A stretch of DNA of 64,000 nucleotides. It comes from Adiantum capillus-veneris. Lineage: Eukaryota; Streptophyta; Polypodiopsida; Polypodiales; Pteridaceae. Under the pieces are notes generated by a model. It did no database searches and had not been told where the DNA came from. It saw nothing but the letters and a program-made list of their open reading frames with translations. This document shows positions 42,271 to 52,934 of this stretch, in pieces. The stretch's first letter is position 1. Every line of letters starts with the position of its first letter. Made by a program: the position numbers and the translations under genes. The stretch lies in NCBI GenBank assembly GCA_014529385.2, contig CM043962.1, positions 46,731,098-46,795,097 of the forward strand, given 5' to 3'.

Positions 42271-43954
42271 ATGCCAAAATGGCTGGTGCACACTTTGCGT
42301 GACAGTACATTGGATGCACGTTTGTCTAGTCGTACTCGTTCAGGCTCTCGCCATGCATCTTATGCATCAGATTGTTATGCTTTGGTTGTGCCTAGCTTAC
42401 ATGATGTTGAGGAGCCTCCGTCTTTTGATGAAGCACAGAATTCAAAAAATTGGATGGCTGCCATGCAATCAGAATATGATGCACTTATAGAAAATAACAC
42501 ATGGACTTTATGTGATTTGCCTCCTGGCAAAAAGGCCATTGGTACGAAGTGGGTTTACAAGTTGAAACGCAAGCCGGATGGTGAGATCAATCGCCATAAG
42601 GCTCGACTTGTTGCAAAAGGTTATGCACAACAAAAAGGCATAGATTATGAAGAGACTTTTGTTCCCACTTGTCGTATGACTACTGTGCGTTTTCTATGTG
42701 CATTGGCATCTCATTTTGGTTGGGATGTACATCAATCAGACATTGTTACTACTTTCTTGAATGGTGACATATTTGAGGAAGTTTATGTAACGCAGCCTCG
42801 CAGTTTTGTCATAAAAGGACAAGAGGACAAAGTGTGCAAATGTAACAAGGCTTTGTATGGGTTGAAGCAATCTCCTCGTGCTTGGTAATCGAAAGCTGAC
42901 ACTCATTTGGTCAAACAAGGCTTTCGTAAACAGTCCAACAGAAAGCACATTGTATGTAAAGCGTGAGGATGATGTACTTCTCATTGTGGTTCTTTATGTT
43001 GATGATTTGCTGATCATCACTGGACCAAATGAGAGACATATTGCTGAATTTAAGGCTGATTTGAATGCTACTTTCAAGATGAAAGATTTGGGACTGTTGC
43101 ATCATTACTTGGGTATACACTTTAAGCAGTGTGATGGTGGTATTGCCTTGTGTCAGAAAAGTTACATAGAGACATTGCTATGTAAGTTTGGACTTGAGGA
43201 TTGCAAACGTATTGCCACTCCCATGGAAACAGGTTTGAAGTTGAGTCTACATGATGCTGGCGATCCTGTTGATGTCACTCTTTACCAAACTGCTGTTGGT
43301 TGCCTCATTTATGTATGCAACACAAGGCCAGATATTCAGTTTGCAGTCTCACAGGTCAGCAGATTTATGCATAGCCCAGGGTCTAAGCATTGGCAGGCTA
43401 TCAAGAGGATTTTCCACTACCTTAGTGGCACTTTGCATCTTGGCTTGTTTTATTCCAAGGGGGGATCATTGCCGCCAGACTTACATGCTTTTTCGGACTC
43501 TGATCGGGCTGGTTGTTTTGACATGCGAGTGTCCACAAGTGGCTTTTGTTTCATGCTTGGCAGTTCATGTATATCATGGTTGAGCAAGAAGCAACCTACT
43601 GTGGCCACTTCGAGTTGTGAGGCTGAGTACAGGGCAGTATTCACAGTTACAGTTGAGTGTTTATGGCTCAGACACCTTATGGCTGATTTGGGTGTTGGAC
43701 AGGACACTGCCGACACTATCTATACTGACAGTCAGAGCGCATTGGCAGTTGCAAAGAACCCAGTTTTTCATGCTCGCACAAAGCACATTGAGATGCATTA
43801 CCACTATGTCAGGGAGAGGCTCTCAATAGGAGAGCTCAGCTTGGCTTATGTGCCAACACAGGACAACCTTGCAAATCTTTTCACAAAGGCATTGTCTCTT
43901 GAGAAGCTTGAAGTTTTCCGCAAAGCTTTGAGCTTACTCCCCTTTGTGGACTGA
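42271..43954 (+). pseudogene. Copia-2 reverse transcriptase and RNase H
   Basis: First part (to 42888): GTKWVYKLKRKPDGEINRHK, DVHQSDIVTTFLNGDIFEEV, YGLKQSPRAW, then a TAA and a one-base shift near 42887-42925. Second part (42925-43954) is open for about 340 codons: VLYVDDLLIITGPNERHIAE (catalytic Asp pair), MKDLGLLHHYLGIHF, RFMHSPGSKHWQAIKRIFHY. RNase H has AFSDSDRAGCFDMRVSTSGF, SWLSKKQ, SSCEAEYRA and ALSLEKLEVFRKALSLLPF to a natural stop at 43954. Active-site residues of RT are intact, but expression would need two frame corrections. Confidence 0.9.
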
Positions 43955-44031
43955 TCATGTCCTCAGGGCATGGCACTTCCCTTTACTCATGTGCCAGCTC
44001 TCGTTTACCGCATCACTCCAGGGGGGATTTT

Positions 44032-44258
44032 TGTTACCATATACATGTGGTAGTGATGTGTGTGAACACACTAGGACTGCCGGGGCATTTTTTCCCTCTT
44101 TAGGAGGTTTTTCCCCTTGAGCATTGTATATACGCCCATCACTCTAGGGCTATCTATCTTTCCATTGCATACTAAGTAACACACTCTCTATTGTGTGCTT
44201 TGAGCTTCCTTTGTCTTCTCCAAGCGGTGTGCGTTTCTCTGTAACCCTAATTCAAACA
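44032..44258 (+). repeat. Copia-2 3' LTR
   Basis: 227 bp, TGTTACC to AACA, after a purine tract; followed by target duplication ctata (44259-44263). Confidence 0.95.
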
Positions 44259-44261
44259 CTA

Positions 44262-44490
44262 TAAAATAGAAAGTGCGGATGTATATATAAGAGGCAAGAG
44301 GTGTAGATGGTATATTTTTCTCACCAAGAAAGAGCATATGTTTACCATTGGCCATAAAGGATAAGGTTCATGTATTAAATTTGTTTTTAATAAAATAGAA
44401 AGCTTGGATGTACATATAAGAGGTGTAGATGGTATATTTTTCTCACCAAGCAAGAGCACATGTTTACCTTTGGCCATAAAGGATAAGGAG
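44262..44490 (-). repeat. tandem duplication in the chromovirus protease-RT spacer
   Basis: Segments of about 95 bp (44262-44356 and 44394-44485) are about 90 per cent alike, each running from AAAATAGAAAG to GGCCATAAAGGATAAGG. On the minus strand they add a repeated protein segment downstream of the protease. The duplication adjoins the Copia-2 insertion site. Confidence 0.75.
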
Positions 44491-44969
44491 TTGTGTTCGT
44501 AATTAGTGTGGAATGTGTTTCCTAAACCATGCAGCCACTCCCGTCTTAAAATTACATCATCACGGTCCATGTTCATAACTTGAAAGTCAAGGGTCATCAT
44601 ATGATCTTGAACAATAAGTTCAACCCCTTGAACTACTGTGTCCCATACTTCTTTATCATTTCCAGAGATCTGTTCTACCACATACTTGTGGGAGCAGTGA
44701 GTCTGTGTAAGCTTCACTTTTTTTACTAGCTTATAGTTTAGGAAGTTATGAGTTGCACCATCATCCACTAAAATACAAACACGTTGTCCGTTAATAGTGT
44801 CATGCATGCGAATCAACTCATGGGGGCCAAAGGTGGGTTGCCACATTGAAGCATGCACACACCACTTGTGCTTTTCTACCATATGAAGAACCTCTACATC
44901 ACAATATTTAGGAGATGAATCTAATGTGAGGGGCTGCACTGTGTGCATGGATTTTTCTTTTCCTTGCAA
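44264..44969 (-). pseudogene. chromovirus aspartic protease
   Basis: Minus frame from 44969. The protease domain has VCILVDDGATHNFLNYKLVK, with D-D-G in place of the more common D-S/T-G, and DDVILRREWLHGLGN near its end, the position of the I-L-G-x-x-W-L signature. The domain would cleave Gag-Pol. After the protease, the tandem duplication described above extends the frame to the Copia-2 insertion. It is joined to gag through a frameshift or stop near 44994. Confidence 0.78.
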
Positions 44970-44993
44970 AAGAGGACAATCCTTCTTGTTATG

Positions 44994-46093
44994 CTAGTCC
45001 AAAAGAAATCTGAAACACAAATTGTGTTTCTTTGCACGCTCAAAATTGACAGTGCTGAGAGACCCACATGGAGTATCTTGTAATTGCTTAGGCTTCTTAG
45101 CCTCTTGAGGGCGCGGAGAGGTAGATTGTCTCTTGTTCCTTCTAGAACGTGCGGGAGATCTACCGTGCCATTGGCTCTTAGCCAAATTGCTCTTAGCAAA
45201 AGTATTCTTAGAGTAGGGAACATTTCCCTTCCTCTCTTGATCATCATCATACGTTTGGACATGAGTGATGGATCCTTCCAAAGTTTTTGGATGTTGGGTC
45301 TTGACATGAAGACGATAGTTTTTGTCAAGACTCCTATTGAAACCCTGTATCTTTTGGAATTCATCTAGACCTTTTAGTTTTAATATGATTTCTTGATACT
45401 TAGAAAGATGCTTAGTGAGAGAGAGGTCAAACATGCGGCATGCATTCCATGCTAGCCAATTCTTATCTTCTTCATTAAAGTCCAAAAACTCTTTGGAGAA
45501 AGAAGCTTGAAACGCAGCCCAAGATGGAGGACAAGCATCTATTGGAAATGTCATCCACCACTTATAGGCCTTTCCTTTAACAGATGGACTCGTTTCCACA
45601 ACTGTCTTAGTATCTGGGTGTGTCTCAGCTTATGAATATCACTCCATTTGTGTAAGAACGTATTGATCGCATCCTTGTTGCGATCACACTCTTCACCGTG
45701 AAACTCAGGAATGGTGATATTCTTAAGTAATGCATTGCTATCTTTTGCATCTTCTGAAGCACTTGCCTCATGGACTCCTTGAGTCGTGCGAGCTTGGGTT
45801 CCTTGAACCGTGCCAGCTTGGGCTCCTCGAGTTGTCTGTGGATTCATAAATTTCATAAGTAGCTCAGTAAGGTTTGAAACATTTGCATTTAATCCAGAGA
45901 GGTTGCATTCAAGTATGCTTTGGTGATTTTCCAAAGTCTTGAAAGCAGCCATATCTACAAGGTCATGATCTCTTAGATCATCATCGTCATGCATATTAAT
46001 GTTGATAGCGCCCGTGATTGCCAGATTTTGATGTACGTGCTCAAAATAAAAAGTGTGTGTAGGTGGGATATCCTCGCCGGCCATTGTAAACAC
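44994..46093 (-). pseudogene. chromovirus gag
   Basis: Two overlapping minus frames. The first, 46093-45551, starts MFTMAGEDIPPTHTFYFEHV, with a coiled-coil-like part (ENHQSILECNLSGLNANVSN) and an acidic start. The second, 45599-44994, holds the retrotransposon-gag core: YKWWMTFPIDACPPSWAAFQ, FSKEFLDFNEEDKNW, SLTKHLSKYQEIILKLKGL, followed by a basic, Arg/Ser-rich RNA-binding part (GRSPARSRRNKRQSTSPRPQ). No complete zinc knuckle is seen. One base shift near 45575 separates the two. Confidence 0.82.
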
Positions 46094-46986
46094 ACGCTAA
46101 TGTAGAGAGAAAAAAATTGTCAACTTGCACCTTGTAAAGCTTGAAGTCATTGTGTTTTTTACGCTCGACGACTTTTGCATTGCATGCGATCCTTGCCTTA
46201 TGGAATTTGTAGCGCTTCACATCGTGTTCTTTGTAAGAACACCTTCTTTCACGAAAACTAGTCGTTTTTGTGAAGGCTCTTGTTTACTTGTGAAGCTTCT
46301 TTCTTGAAAAAAAAGGAATTTTGGAAGAAAAATTGCCTCTCTTTAAGGAGTGAAAAGAAATGGTGAAACTACTTCCTTGAAGTTCTTAGCTTTGCTTTCC
46401 TTCTAGAGTTCTTTGTCAACACAAGTATGCTAGCTTTCCTTGTTGTATACAACAAGTCTCAATAGCTTGGATGGTAGGGTGTTGGCCTCTTATTCTCATG
46501 ACGTGCGCAACCAATGGAGCCTTGGTGCCGTAGAGTTGTCAATCGAGTTTGCCTTGGTCGTCCACGTTAGTAGTGCGCTGTGGAGGCAAACGTGGGGCAG
46601 CTGGGACTGTTGCTCGCTATCTGCCCTCCCGTGCTGTGCATAGAACTCTGTGCCTGTCTTTTCTTTTGCCCGTGGATTGTGGGAGAGAAGATGTGCGTCG
46701 CATTACTCTCCTCCTTTCAGTAGTATCCGAGCTATTTTGGGAAAGAGGAAAAGCGGGTTGCATGTGCATCGGTGCCGTAGAGTTGTCGATCGAGTTTGTC
46801 TTGATCGCCCGTCTTAGTCGTGCGATGTGGAGGGCGAACGTGGGGTGGTTGCGGTTGCTGCTCGCTGTCTGTCCTCCCGTGCTATGCACAAAACTCTGTG
46901 TCTGTCTTCTCTTTTACCTGTGGATTGTGGGAGAGGAGATGTGCGTCGCATGCACATGCAACCCGCTTTCCCATATTTCGAAATAT
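46094..46986 (-). other. chromovirus leader with internal duplication and tRNA-like sequence
   Basis: Non-coding sequence between primer site and gag. A block of about 200-240 bp is repeated, at about 46525-46765 and 46770-46975, sharing GGTGCCGTAGAGTTGTC and TGTGGATTGTGGGAGAG. A third related block is at about 47727-47910 in the small derivative. A tRNA-like segment lies near 46461-46510 on the plus strand. Confidence 0.65.
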
Positions 46987-46997
46987 CTCGGATACCA
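46987..46997 (-). promoter_or_regulatory. chromovirus primer-binding site
   Basis: On the minus strand, TGGTATCCGAG, close to the initiator tRNA-Met complement, directly after the LTR end CTTTCA-G. Confidence 0.8.
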
Positions 46998-46998
46998 C

Positions 46999-47107
46999 TG
47001 AAAGAAGGAGAGTAATGTAGTGTGCTAGTCTCCACCCAACCATGCTATCTTATAGCCTCTCCCTAGCGTACACACTATCAGGCCATGCCAGTGGCCTTGC
47101 CCGTAGG
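46999..47107 (-). repeat. chromovirus 5' LTR, truncated
   Basis: Matches the short LTR family but stops at GTAGGA, lacking the TGTAAGGAC start. Another primer site and LTR start immediately after, so a recombination or deletion joined two elements here. Confidence 0.75.
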
Positions 47108-47139
47108 AGAGTAATAGCTCAGATACCACGGAAAGGAGG

Positions 47140-48077
47140 TGAAAGGGCGGTGGTAATGCGTGTGCTAGTCTCCACCCAACCGCGCTATCTTATAGCTTTC
47201 CCCTAGCGTACACACTGTCCGACCGTGTCAGTGGCCTTGCCCGTAGGACCCATGTCCTTACATTAGCCCTCCCTTGGAGAATCATTTTCGTCCTCGAAAA
47301 CGAACGTATGCTCCGTGATTTGGGTTGCATGCGAACCTCCCCTTGCGAAAATTGTAGCGCTTCACGTGTCATTCGTTATAAGAAAACCTTTGTTGACTCT
47401 TCACAAAAACTCGTCGTTTTGTGAAGGGTTTTGCTCACTTTGAAGCCACCTCATTGAGGGACAAAGAATTTTTGGAGGAAAACTTGACTTCCTTCAAGAA
47501 GTGAAAAGCAAGGGTAAAACTACTTACTTGAAGTTTGAAGCTTTCCCTTTCCTTCTAGCTTTCCTTTCAACACAAGTATGCTCTCTTTCCTTGTATAACA
47601 ATGGCCAATAGCTTAATGGTAAAGTGTTGGTCTCTCACCCTCATGGGGTGGGTTCAACTCTCCTTCATACAAGGGTTAAATAGGCCTTCCTATGCGCGCA
47701 GCCAACGGAAGCCTTCGGAGCTTTAGTGCCGTCGAGTTGCCGGTCGAGTTTGCCTTGGTCGCCTGCCTTGGTCGGCGTAGGTGAGGCAGCTGCGGTCGGT
47801 TGTCGCTGTCTGTCTAGGCGCGCTATGCACAGGAAACTGGCCTACCTTCCTTTTGATGCACAACGGAGACGTCGTGTCTGCGGAACGTGGGAGAGAAGCA
47901 GCGTGTCGCATTGCAACCCGCTTTTTTCCTCCTCCCAAAAATAGCTCGGATACCAGTGAAAGGGCGGTGGTAATGCGTGTGGTAGTCTCCACCCAATCGT
48001 GCTATCTTATAGCCTCCCCCTAGTGTACACATTGTCCGACCGTGCCGGCGGCCTTGCCCGTAGGACCCATGTCTACA
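47140..48077 (-). mobile_element. small internally deleted chromovirus derivative with target duplication
   Basis: LTRs 47140-47262 (3') and 47957-48077 (5') flank about 690 bp that keep a primer site (minus TGGTATCCGAGC, about 47945-47955), part of the leader and the polypurine end, but no gag or pol. Target duplication ggagg lies at 47135-47139 and 48078-48082. It is inserted inside another copy of the same LTR (parts at 47129-47139 and 48083-48200). Size and structure are those of a TRIM-like non-autonomous element derived by deletion. Confidence 0.85.
47595..47662 (+). ncRNA. tRNA-like (Pol III box) segment in the leader
   Basis: TAGCTTAATGGTAAAGTG resembles a tRNA D-arm / A box, and about 30 bp later GGGTTCAACTCTC resembles a T-arm / B box. 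A full cloverleaf cannot be drawn with confidence. A diverged copy of the A-box half is in the larger element at about 46461. It runs opposite to the transposon. Could be an old tRNA pseudogene or a SINE head. Confidence 0.4.
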
Positions 48078-48082
48078 GGAGG

Positions 48083-48200
48083 AGAGTAATGTAGTGTGCT
48101 AGTTTCCACCCAACCATGCTATCTTATAGCTTCCCCCTAGCGTACACATTGTCTGGTCGTGCCGGTGGCCTTGCTCGTAGAACCCGCCCGTGTCCTTACA
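48083..48200 (-). repeat. right part of the LTR interrupted by the small derivative
   Basis: Continues the LTR begun at 47129-47139 and ends (minus start) at the complement of GTGTCCTTACA. Contains the same internal sequence as the other short LTRs. Confidence 0.8.
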
Positions 48201-49728
48201 CCACCCTACATACAAGAAGAATTTCATACCGAAACAAAGCTACAATAAGGGGGAGCCTTCAAGCTCCATCACCTCAAATGGGAGCTCGGAAATCCAAATC
48301 CGATTGGAGAAAGGAACCACAGGATTTTGTGGAGAGCCATGCACCATCAAGAAGATCGGAATCACCTCGGGGGCTATTGAAGGGGATCCTCGCCCATCCA
48401 CCACGAGCCACCGATGCCACCAACGAATAGTCGAGCTCTCACCTCTTCTTTGTGTTCCGTCGACCCAAGGCCAAAAGAACTGGTCACCATATGTCCCCCC
48501 AAGGGAGGGACGTGAGGGCCAATCACTCTTGGTGGCAAAAACAAGGAGGAAGAAATAGATTTGCAAAAGAAGGAGGGCTGGGCAGCTAGATCCTCCCTCC
48601 CAAGGATTATCCTGCACCTCAGGCTCACCACCCTTTCCCCTATGCTTTTCACGATCCAACTCGACTAGAAGGAGATGTTGCCCTACCATGACTGCCACTT
48701 GGAGCCTCCCCGCTCATACGCACTTCGCAGCTTGCAGAAGCCCCACCGCACAAGCTCCTCATATATTGCATAGGAGATTGGGCAATGTTATTGCAGAATC
48801 CTAGGCACATACAGGTAGCTTTCAACTTTTATTGCTTGAAATCTCCACAAATTCCTCCACTTCGTTCCTTGCCTTGCTAAGGAGTAAAGCTCCAAATGCC
48901 TCGTAGGTTTTGAACTGTATGTGAGCCTTAGAAACTCTACTCTAGACAACTTGCACTCGAGCGGTTGGTGCTTGTGGGGTTAATTCAATTAAAAAGAAAA
49001 ATAATTTCCCAACTCCGTGCGGTACTGTCGTTGCCTCTTGAGCTCGTTTCTCACCTTGGACCCGGTGGCTTGCCAGCTACCACCTTCCTCTCCCTGCGTG
49101 TCGTCTCATCCACCACTACCTGCGACTTCTTAATCTAAGGAGGTCGCTTGCTCAATATTTCTTTGGGTTATTAGTTTTCACCTTTGGAGTAGGGGTACTA
49201 GCTAGGACAAACCGAAAAAAGAAGGGAATCTGAGGCGATACCATCTTGACAAGAAAAAAAAACAAAAATCTATGGTGATGCCGACGGAGCAGAAAATAGC
49301 AAGCGGTGTGCATATTCGAGATGCTGAGTGCCACGCACCGTCTGCCAGGGTTCTCGAGGCGGAGCCATGGGTTTTTTAATTTAATTTATTAAAGCATAAC
49401 TGCTGGCAGCTTCAGTTGTTCGCTTGCGTGGTTATGTGAGCAATTTGAAGGTGATAAACGCTCGGGATTTGTTTTCAAATTCGACCCTCCTCCTTTTATG
49501 GGGAAACAGAAATCCTCCTTAGGAGGAGAAGATGGGTTTCTAAAGAATCTAGTAAAGAAAAGAATAAAAATAAGGGTTTATTTTTATTTTCACCTTTGGA
49601 GATTCAACGTAAGCTCCACTAGGCTAATTTTCTTAAATTTAAGCGGGACTCGGCTCTTACAACCAATGCAACCATAAGAGGTTTGTGTGTGCTAATCAGA
49701 GCCGTGAACGCAGCGCGTCTGTAGAGCG
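48201..49728. other. region upstream of the TITAN-like gene
   Basis: A minus frame of 152 codons (48240-48698) and an opposing plus frame (48190-48558) are open, but neither shows a known domain. This could be retroelement debris. From 48720 on, only short frames occur. The last 100 bp before 49729 (GCGGGACTCGGCTCTTACAACC) probably form the 5' untranslated region of the host gene. No clear TATA box was seen. Confidence 0.4.
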
Positions 49729-51243
49729 ATGCCCAACAAGCAGTTTGAACATTGCAAGGTCTGCAGGCTCAGCCACAACCGGGGGAAGGCCCACAAGTAC
49801 TCCTCCAGTCACAAGCAGCGCTTGGACTCTCACCTCTCCAAATCCCTTCTTAAAATCCGCGATCTCTCCTTCTTCCTCTCCAGTCCCACCGTCTTACGCC
49901 CTTCCGATCGCCCCCTCAACTCCTTTTGGTGCTCTTTCTGCGGCACCACCATCACTGAACTTGACAGCACCTTCGCCTGGTAAGTCCACTGCAACTCCAT
50001 TTACCTTGCACATTGGCTCTTGTGTACGTCTTTTACATGCATACTAACAGGTCAAGTCCACTGAATGATAGTTGACAAAGGGGACTTTACTGTAGCACGA
50101 ATTTCTTTTCATCACTAATCTGTTTTTCAAGCGTTTTGTATCATTGACAAGTAATACACATTTGCGTTCTTGTTTTTTATTTTCCCCTGCCAAAAAATAA
50201 AGCTCAAATACCCTGAGGCATCTTGCAAGTGCCTCACATTTGGATGCTGTCGAAAAATTTTGGCATGAAAATGGAGCTGAAGCTGAGAAGAGACATTTGT
50301 ATGGGATTACATCTGAAGAACTTGCTAAGGTATTTCAATTGCACTTGTTGAGAAGCTTGATCAATTGTTGGTTAAACTTGGACTCACAAAGCCTCTTCTC
50401 TCGTCCAGTGGGAAGATGCTTGCAAAGCACTCTCAGCAGCAAGCACTTCAATGGAGCTTTCGCATGGAGCTGTGAATAATATCCCCTCTGCATGTAGCTC
50501 TAGTGTAGCAACCTGTTTTGATACACTTTCTGTTGCATGTTGTATGAATTCGCATACTAGTGATCCTTTACCTCTGTATAAGGATGGGAACAGCTGTTAT
50601 AACACAATTGATAAAAGAAATGCGGTCAAGTATGGTCCTAACATAAGCGATACTGTTTTTGCTCCGAAATTCAATGGGGCAACTTCAATGATGTGCAGTA
50701 GCAACCTGGAGCAGCATTCAGGTATCACCTTCTGGCATATTTCTATGGACAGTTCTTCAGTTCTGGTGAATGCAGAGTTCAAAAAAATAAAATAAAAAAA
50801 TTCAGACTTTTAATTCATTTGGGTTTTGATTCTTATAAAGCAACATCAGCTGGTAGATAATGTTATAACTAGCTTATAGTCTTGTACTTAATTCCATAGC
50901 TTATATAGCTACATGTGTATCTCTTGACTTCGGTTGCTGATTTTTATATGTCAACATCAGGGGTAAATTACATTTCAACTAGCTTCATAGTCTCTTGCAT
51001 CTTTTTTCTTTTATGGTGACAAAAGTAGACTCTAGTCATTCATGTTTTCAGAAAGAATGGATAGTTCTGTTCTTCATTTTGTTAACTAGGGTTGCGTAGG
51101 TATGTGTTTCATGTTTGAGCTAAGTATTTGATGTCCAATACCTCTTTGTTTGGGGAAATAATTTTGTCAGGAGATTGCTTGTTAGACTCGAGACAACTTG
51201 GGAGACTGTTTTATGAACCCCCCTCAGATCATCACTCAAATGG
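49729..51243 (+). CDS. TTL: TITAN-like protein (CENATAC/CCDC84-type zinc-finger), 5' exons
   Basis: Exon model: 49729-49979, 50203-50329, 50409-50721 and a possible 51171-51243, with GT-AG borders and matching phases (exon 1 ends in phase 2, exon 2 in phase 0, exon 3 in phase 1). Exon 1 begins MPNKQFEHCKVCRLSHNRGK with a Cys2-His2 finger (CKVC, HKYSSSH), then FWCSFCG. Exon 2 completes the second finger (LRHLASASHLDAVEKFW) and ends ITSEELAK. Exon 3 starts WEDACKAL. This matches the plant TITAN-like family, homologous to animal CENATAC, which acts in minor (U12) intron splicing. Later exons are not found: a short LTR element begins at 51244, so the copy is interrupted or carries the element in an intron or exon. 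Confidence 0.8.
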
Positions 51244-52360
51244 TGTAAGGTGCAACGGAATGAATGTTTGCGCTTTGCTCAAGATGAGTGCTCCGAATTG
51301 TGCTCAAGGTTCCTTTTGTTCTTATGGAAGGTAGAGCCTTCCGATCTTAATGAGAGAATGCTATGATCGCAAACAAGGTGAATGGACACTGTGCGTGCAA
51401 GTGTATGAGACTGAGAGATAGAGAGAGAAGAGAGATACGACACCAGAGACGTTGTAAAACCCTCCTCCGAAGGCCCCACTCTCGTCGGCGAGAGTGGTCT
51501 ACTTATGATTGCACAATCTGGTACAATGGGAATGCATGTGACTGATACAAGTCTAGGCTATGTCGGCGATGACGACGGTGACGATGAAGTCGACCTAAGG
51601 GCTGAAATCTGCAATCTTTCTATTGCTGTTCAAAAACGCTATGGGCTGAAATCTATGACTAGTCCAAAAACACTGATTTAAGGGCTGTTTTTTGTAGGTC
51701 TTTGACGCTGAAAATCTGTAGGTTTAGGCTGAAAACTGAGGTCTTATTGGGGCTGAATCTGCTACTGTTTCATGGCTGAAAAACGGTGATGCAATGCCTC
51801 CAAAAACGCTGTTCAAAACGCAGATAGGTTGAGTTCTATTGATGCCAAAAACGCCAAGAGCTTGGGATTGCTGGCGATGATACTGCTGTGGATAACGCTA
51901 GGGATAGGCTGATGTAGAAAACGCTAGGGTTGGTGCTTGGAGAAAACGCCCAGGCTTGGGATCTTGCTTGGAGAGGGAAACCGCCAAGGTTCTGCTGAGA
52001 AGTTGCCTACTTAGCTTGGCTCCTGTTGGCTCTTCTGCCATTTAGTGCTAACTTTGGTTTGCTTATATATTTTCTTAGTAAAATTGCCCTACCTACTTTT
52101 GTTGGAAAGTCACTTAAATTAATAAGTGAAAAATATCAAAAATAGGAAAAATAGGCTAAATGCATTGGAAAAATCTCCTAACTGATTCTAATGGATTCTG
52201 ATGGGAATATTGATGATCATGCTGTGTGCAACCAGAGGATATGCATTTACACTAAGTGTCTGGGCATGCACGGTCTACGAATAGACTCACAAAAGTGCCA
52301 TATCACTTCTAATCTAGACTGACTGAACCCTGATCATGATGTAGCTTGTCCACGGACACA
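51244..52360 (-). repeat. 3' LTR (minus orientation) of the short element
   Basis: 1117 bp. Repeats of the form AAAACGC(C/T) and GGCTGAAATCTG give a GC-skewed central part. The 60-codon ORFs here are identical shadows in both LTRs and are not genes. Confidence 0.85.
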
Positions 52361-52934
52361 TAGTCGAACTTCATGTCCATAAACAACTGCGGCAACTCCT
52401 TCATAGGAGTTAGTGCAATCCTTGTCGTAGATGGAAAAGGGGGAGGGTCGGGGAAAACCTCCTGGTGGGGAAAATTCTTCTTTCGCCTCTTTCATGCTCA
52501 TCACCTCCAAGCGAAGTATCCATTCCGCTTCGAGTGATGACCATTCTAAAGTCGTGGGTTCTTAAGTTCACGAGGAACTTGGGTTCTTGGGGGTCTTGGT
52601 TCTTGGGTTCTTGAGGTTTTCTTTCGCTTGCAAACCGTGTTTGAGAAGGATCTTCTCTTCCCCCGAGTTCTACTCCTTTGTGCTGGCGCACCCCTTGGCG
52701 GCCTTGCGCTCACACCAAGGTTGCTTTTTCCCACCTCACGTCGATTGGCCGGCCGCTAAGTGCACGGTCCGCTCTTAATGAGTGAAAAGAGGCACAAGGG
52801 GAGGCTGTACAAGGCCTTCTTTCTTGGGATTCTTGTCACTCTTCAAAAGCACGATTAGGAATCGACACGCCCAATCGAACTCGGATTCGTGCGACCTCAA
52901 CAAGCAAAAAACACTGCCAAAGCTTTGATACCAA
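52361..52934 (-). other. interior of the short LTR element
   Basis: 574 bp with a primer site next to the 5' LTR. It has repeated GGTTCTTGGG-like phrases at about 52556-52616. No gag or pol motif is present in any frame. Confidence 0.7.

Larger units (their letters stand above)
39029..44258 (+). mobile_element. Copia-2: near-complete Ty1/copia element
   Basis: 5' LTR 39029-39257, primer site TGGTATCAGAGC 39260-39271, gag, protease, integrase, RT, RNase H, purine tract CCAGGGGGGATTTT (about 44018-44031), 3' LTR 44032-44258 and target duplication ctata. Order is that of Ty1/copia. LTRs differ at roughly 6 per cent of sites by eye, so the insertion is not recent. Inserted in opposite orientation into the minus-strand chromovirus. 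Confidence 0.96.
35864..47107 (-). mobile_element. minus-strand chromovirus with very short LTRs, split by Copia-2
   Basis: Read on the minus strand: truncated 5' LTR (47107-46999), primer site (46997-46987), leader, gag (46093-44994), protease (44969-44264), Copia-2 insertion, linker and RT (39023-38210), RNase H, integrase, chromodomain, G-rich polypurine tract, and a 3' LTR of 117 bp (35980-35864). Removal of Copia-2 and one copy of ctata restores continuity between the protease side and the RT side. Decay is heavy: stops, frameshifts and a deleted RT core. Confidence 0.85.

Noticed and set aside
48240-48698. 152-codon minus ORF upstream of the TITAN-like gene
   Set aside because: No domain, no promoter or splice context, and an opposing open frame covers the same bases; it may be GC-rich repeat debris.
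51363-51545. 60-codon ORF repeated at 53054-53236
   Set aside because: The two ORFs are the same piece of the two LTR copies; repetition reflects the LTR pair, not a gene family.
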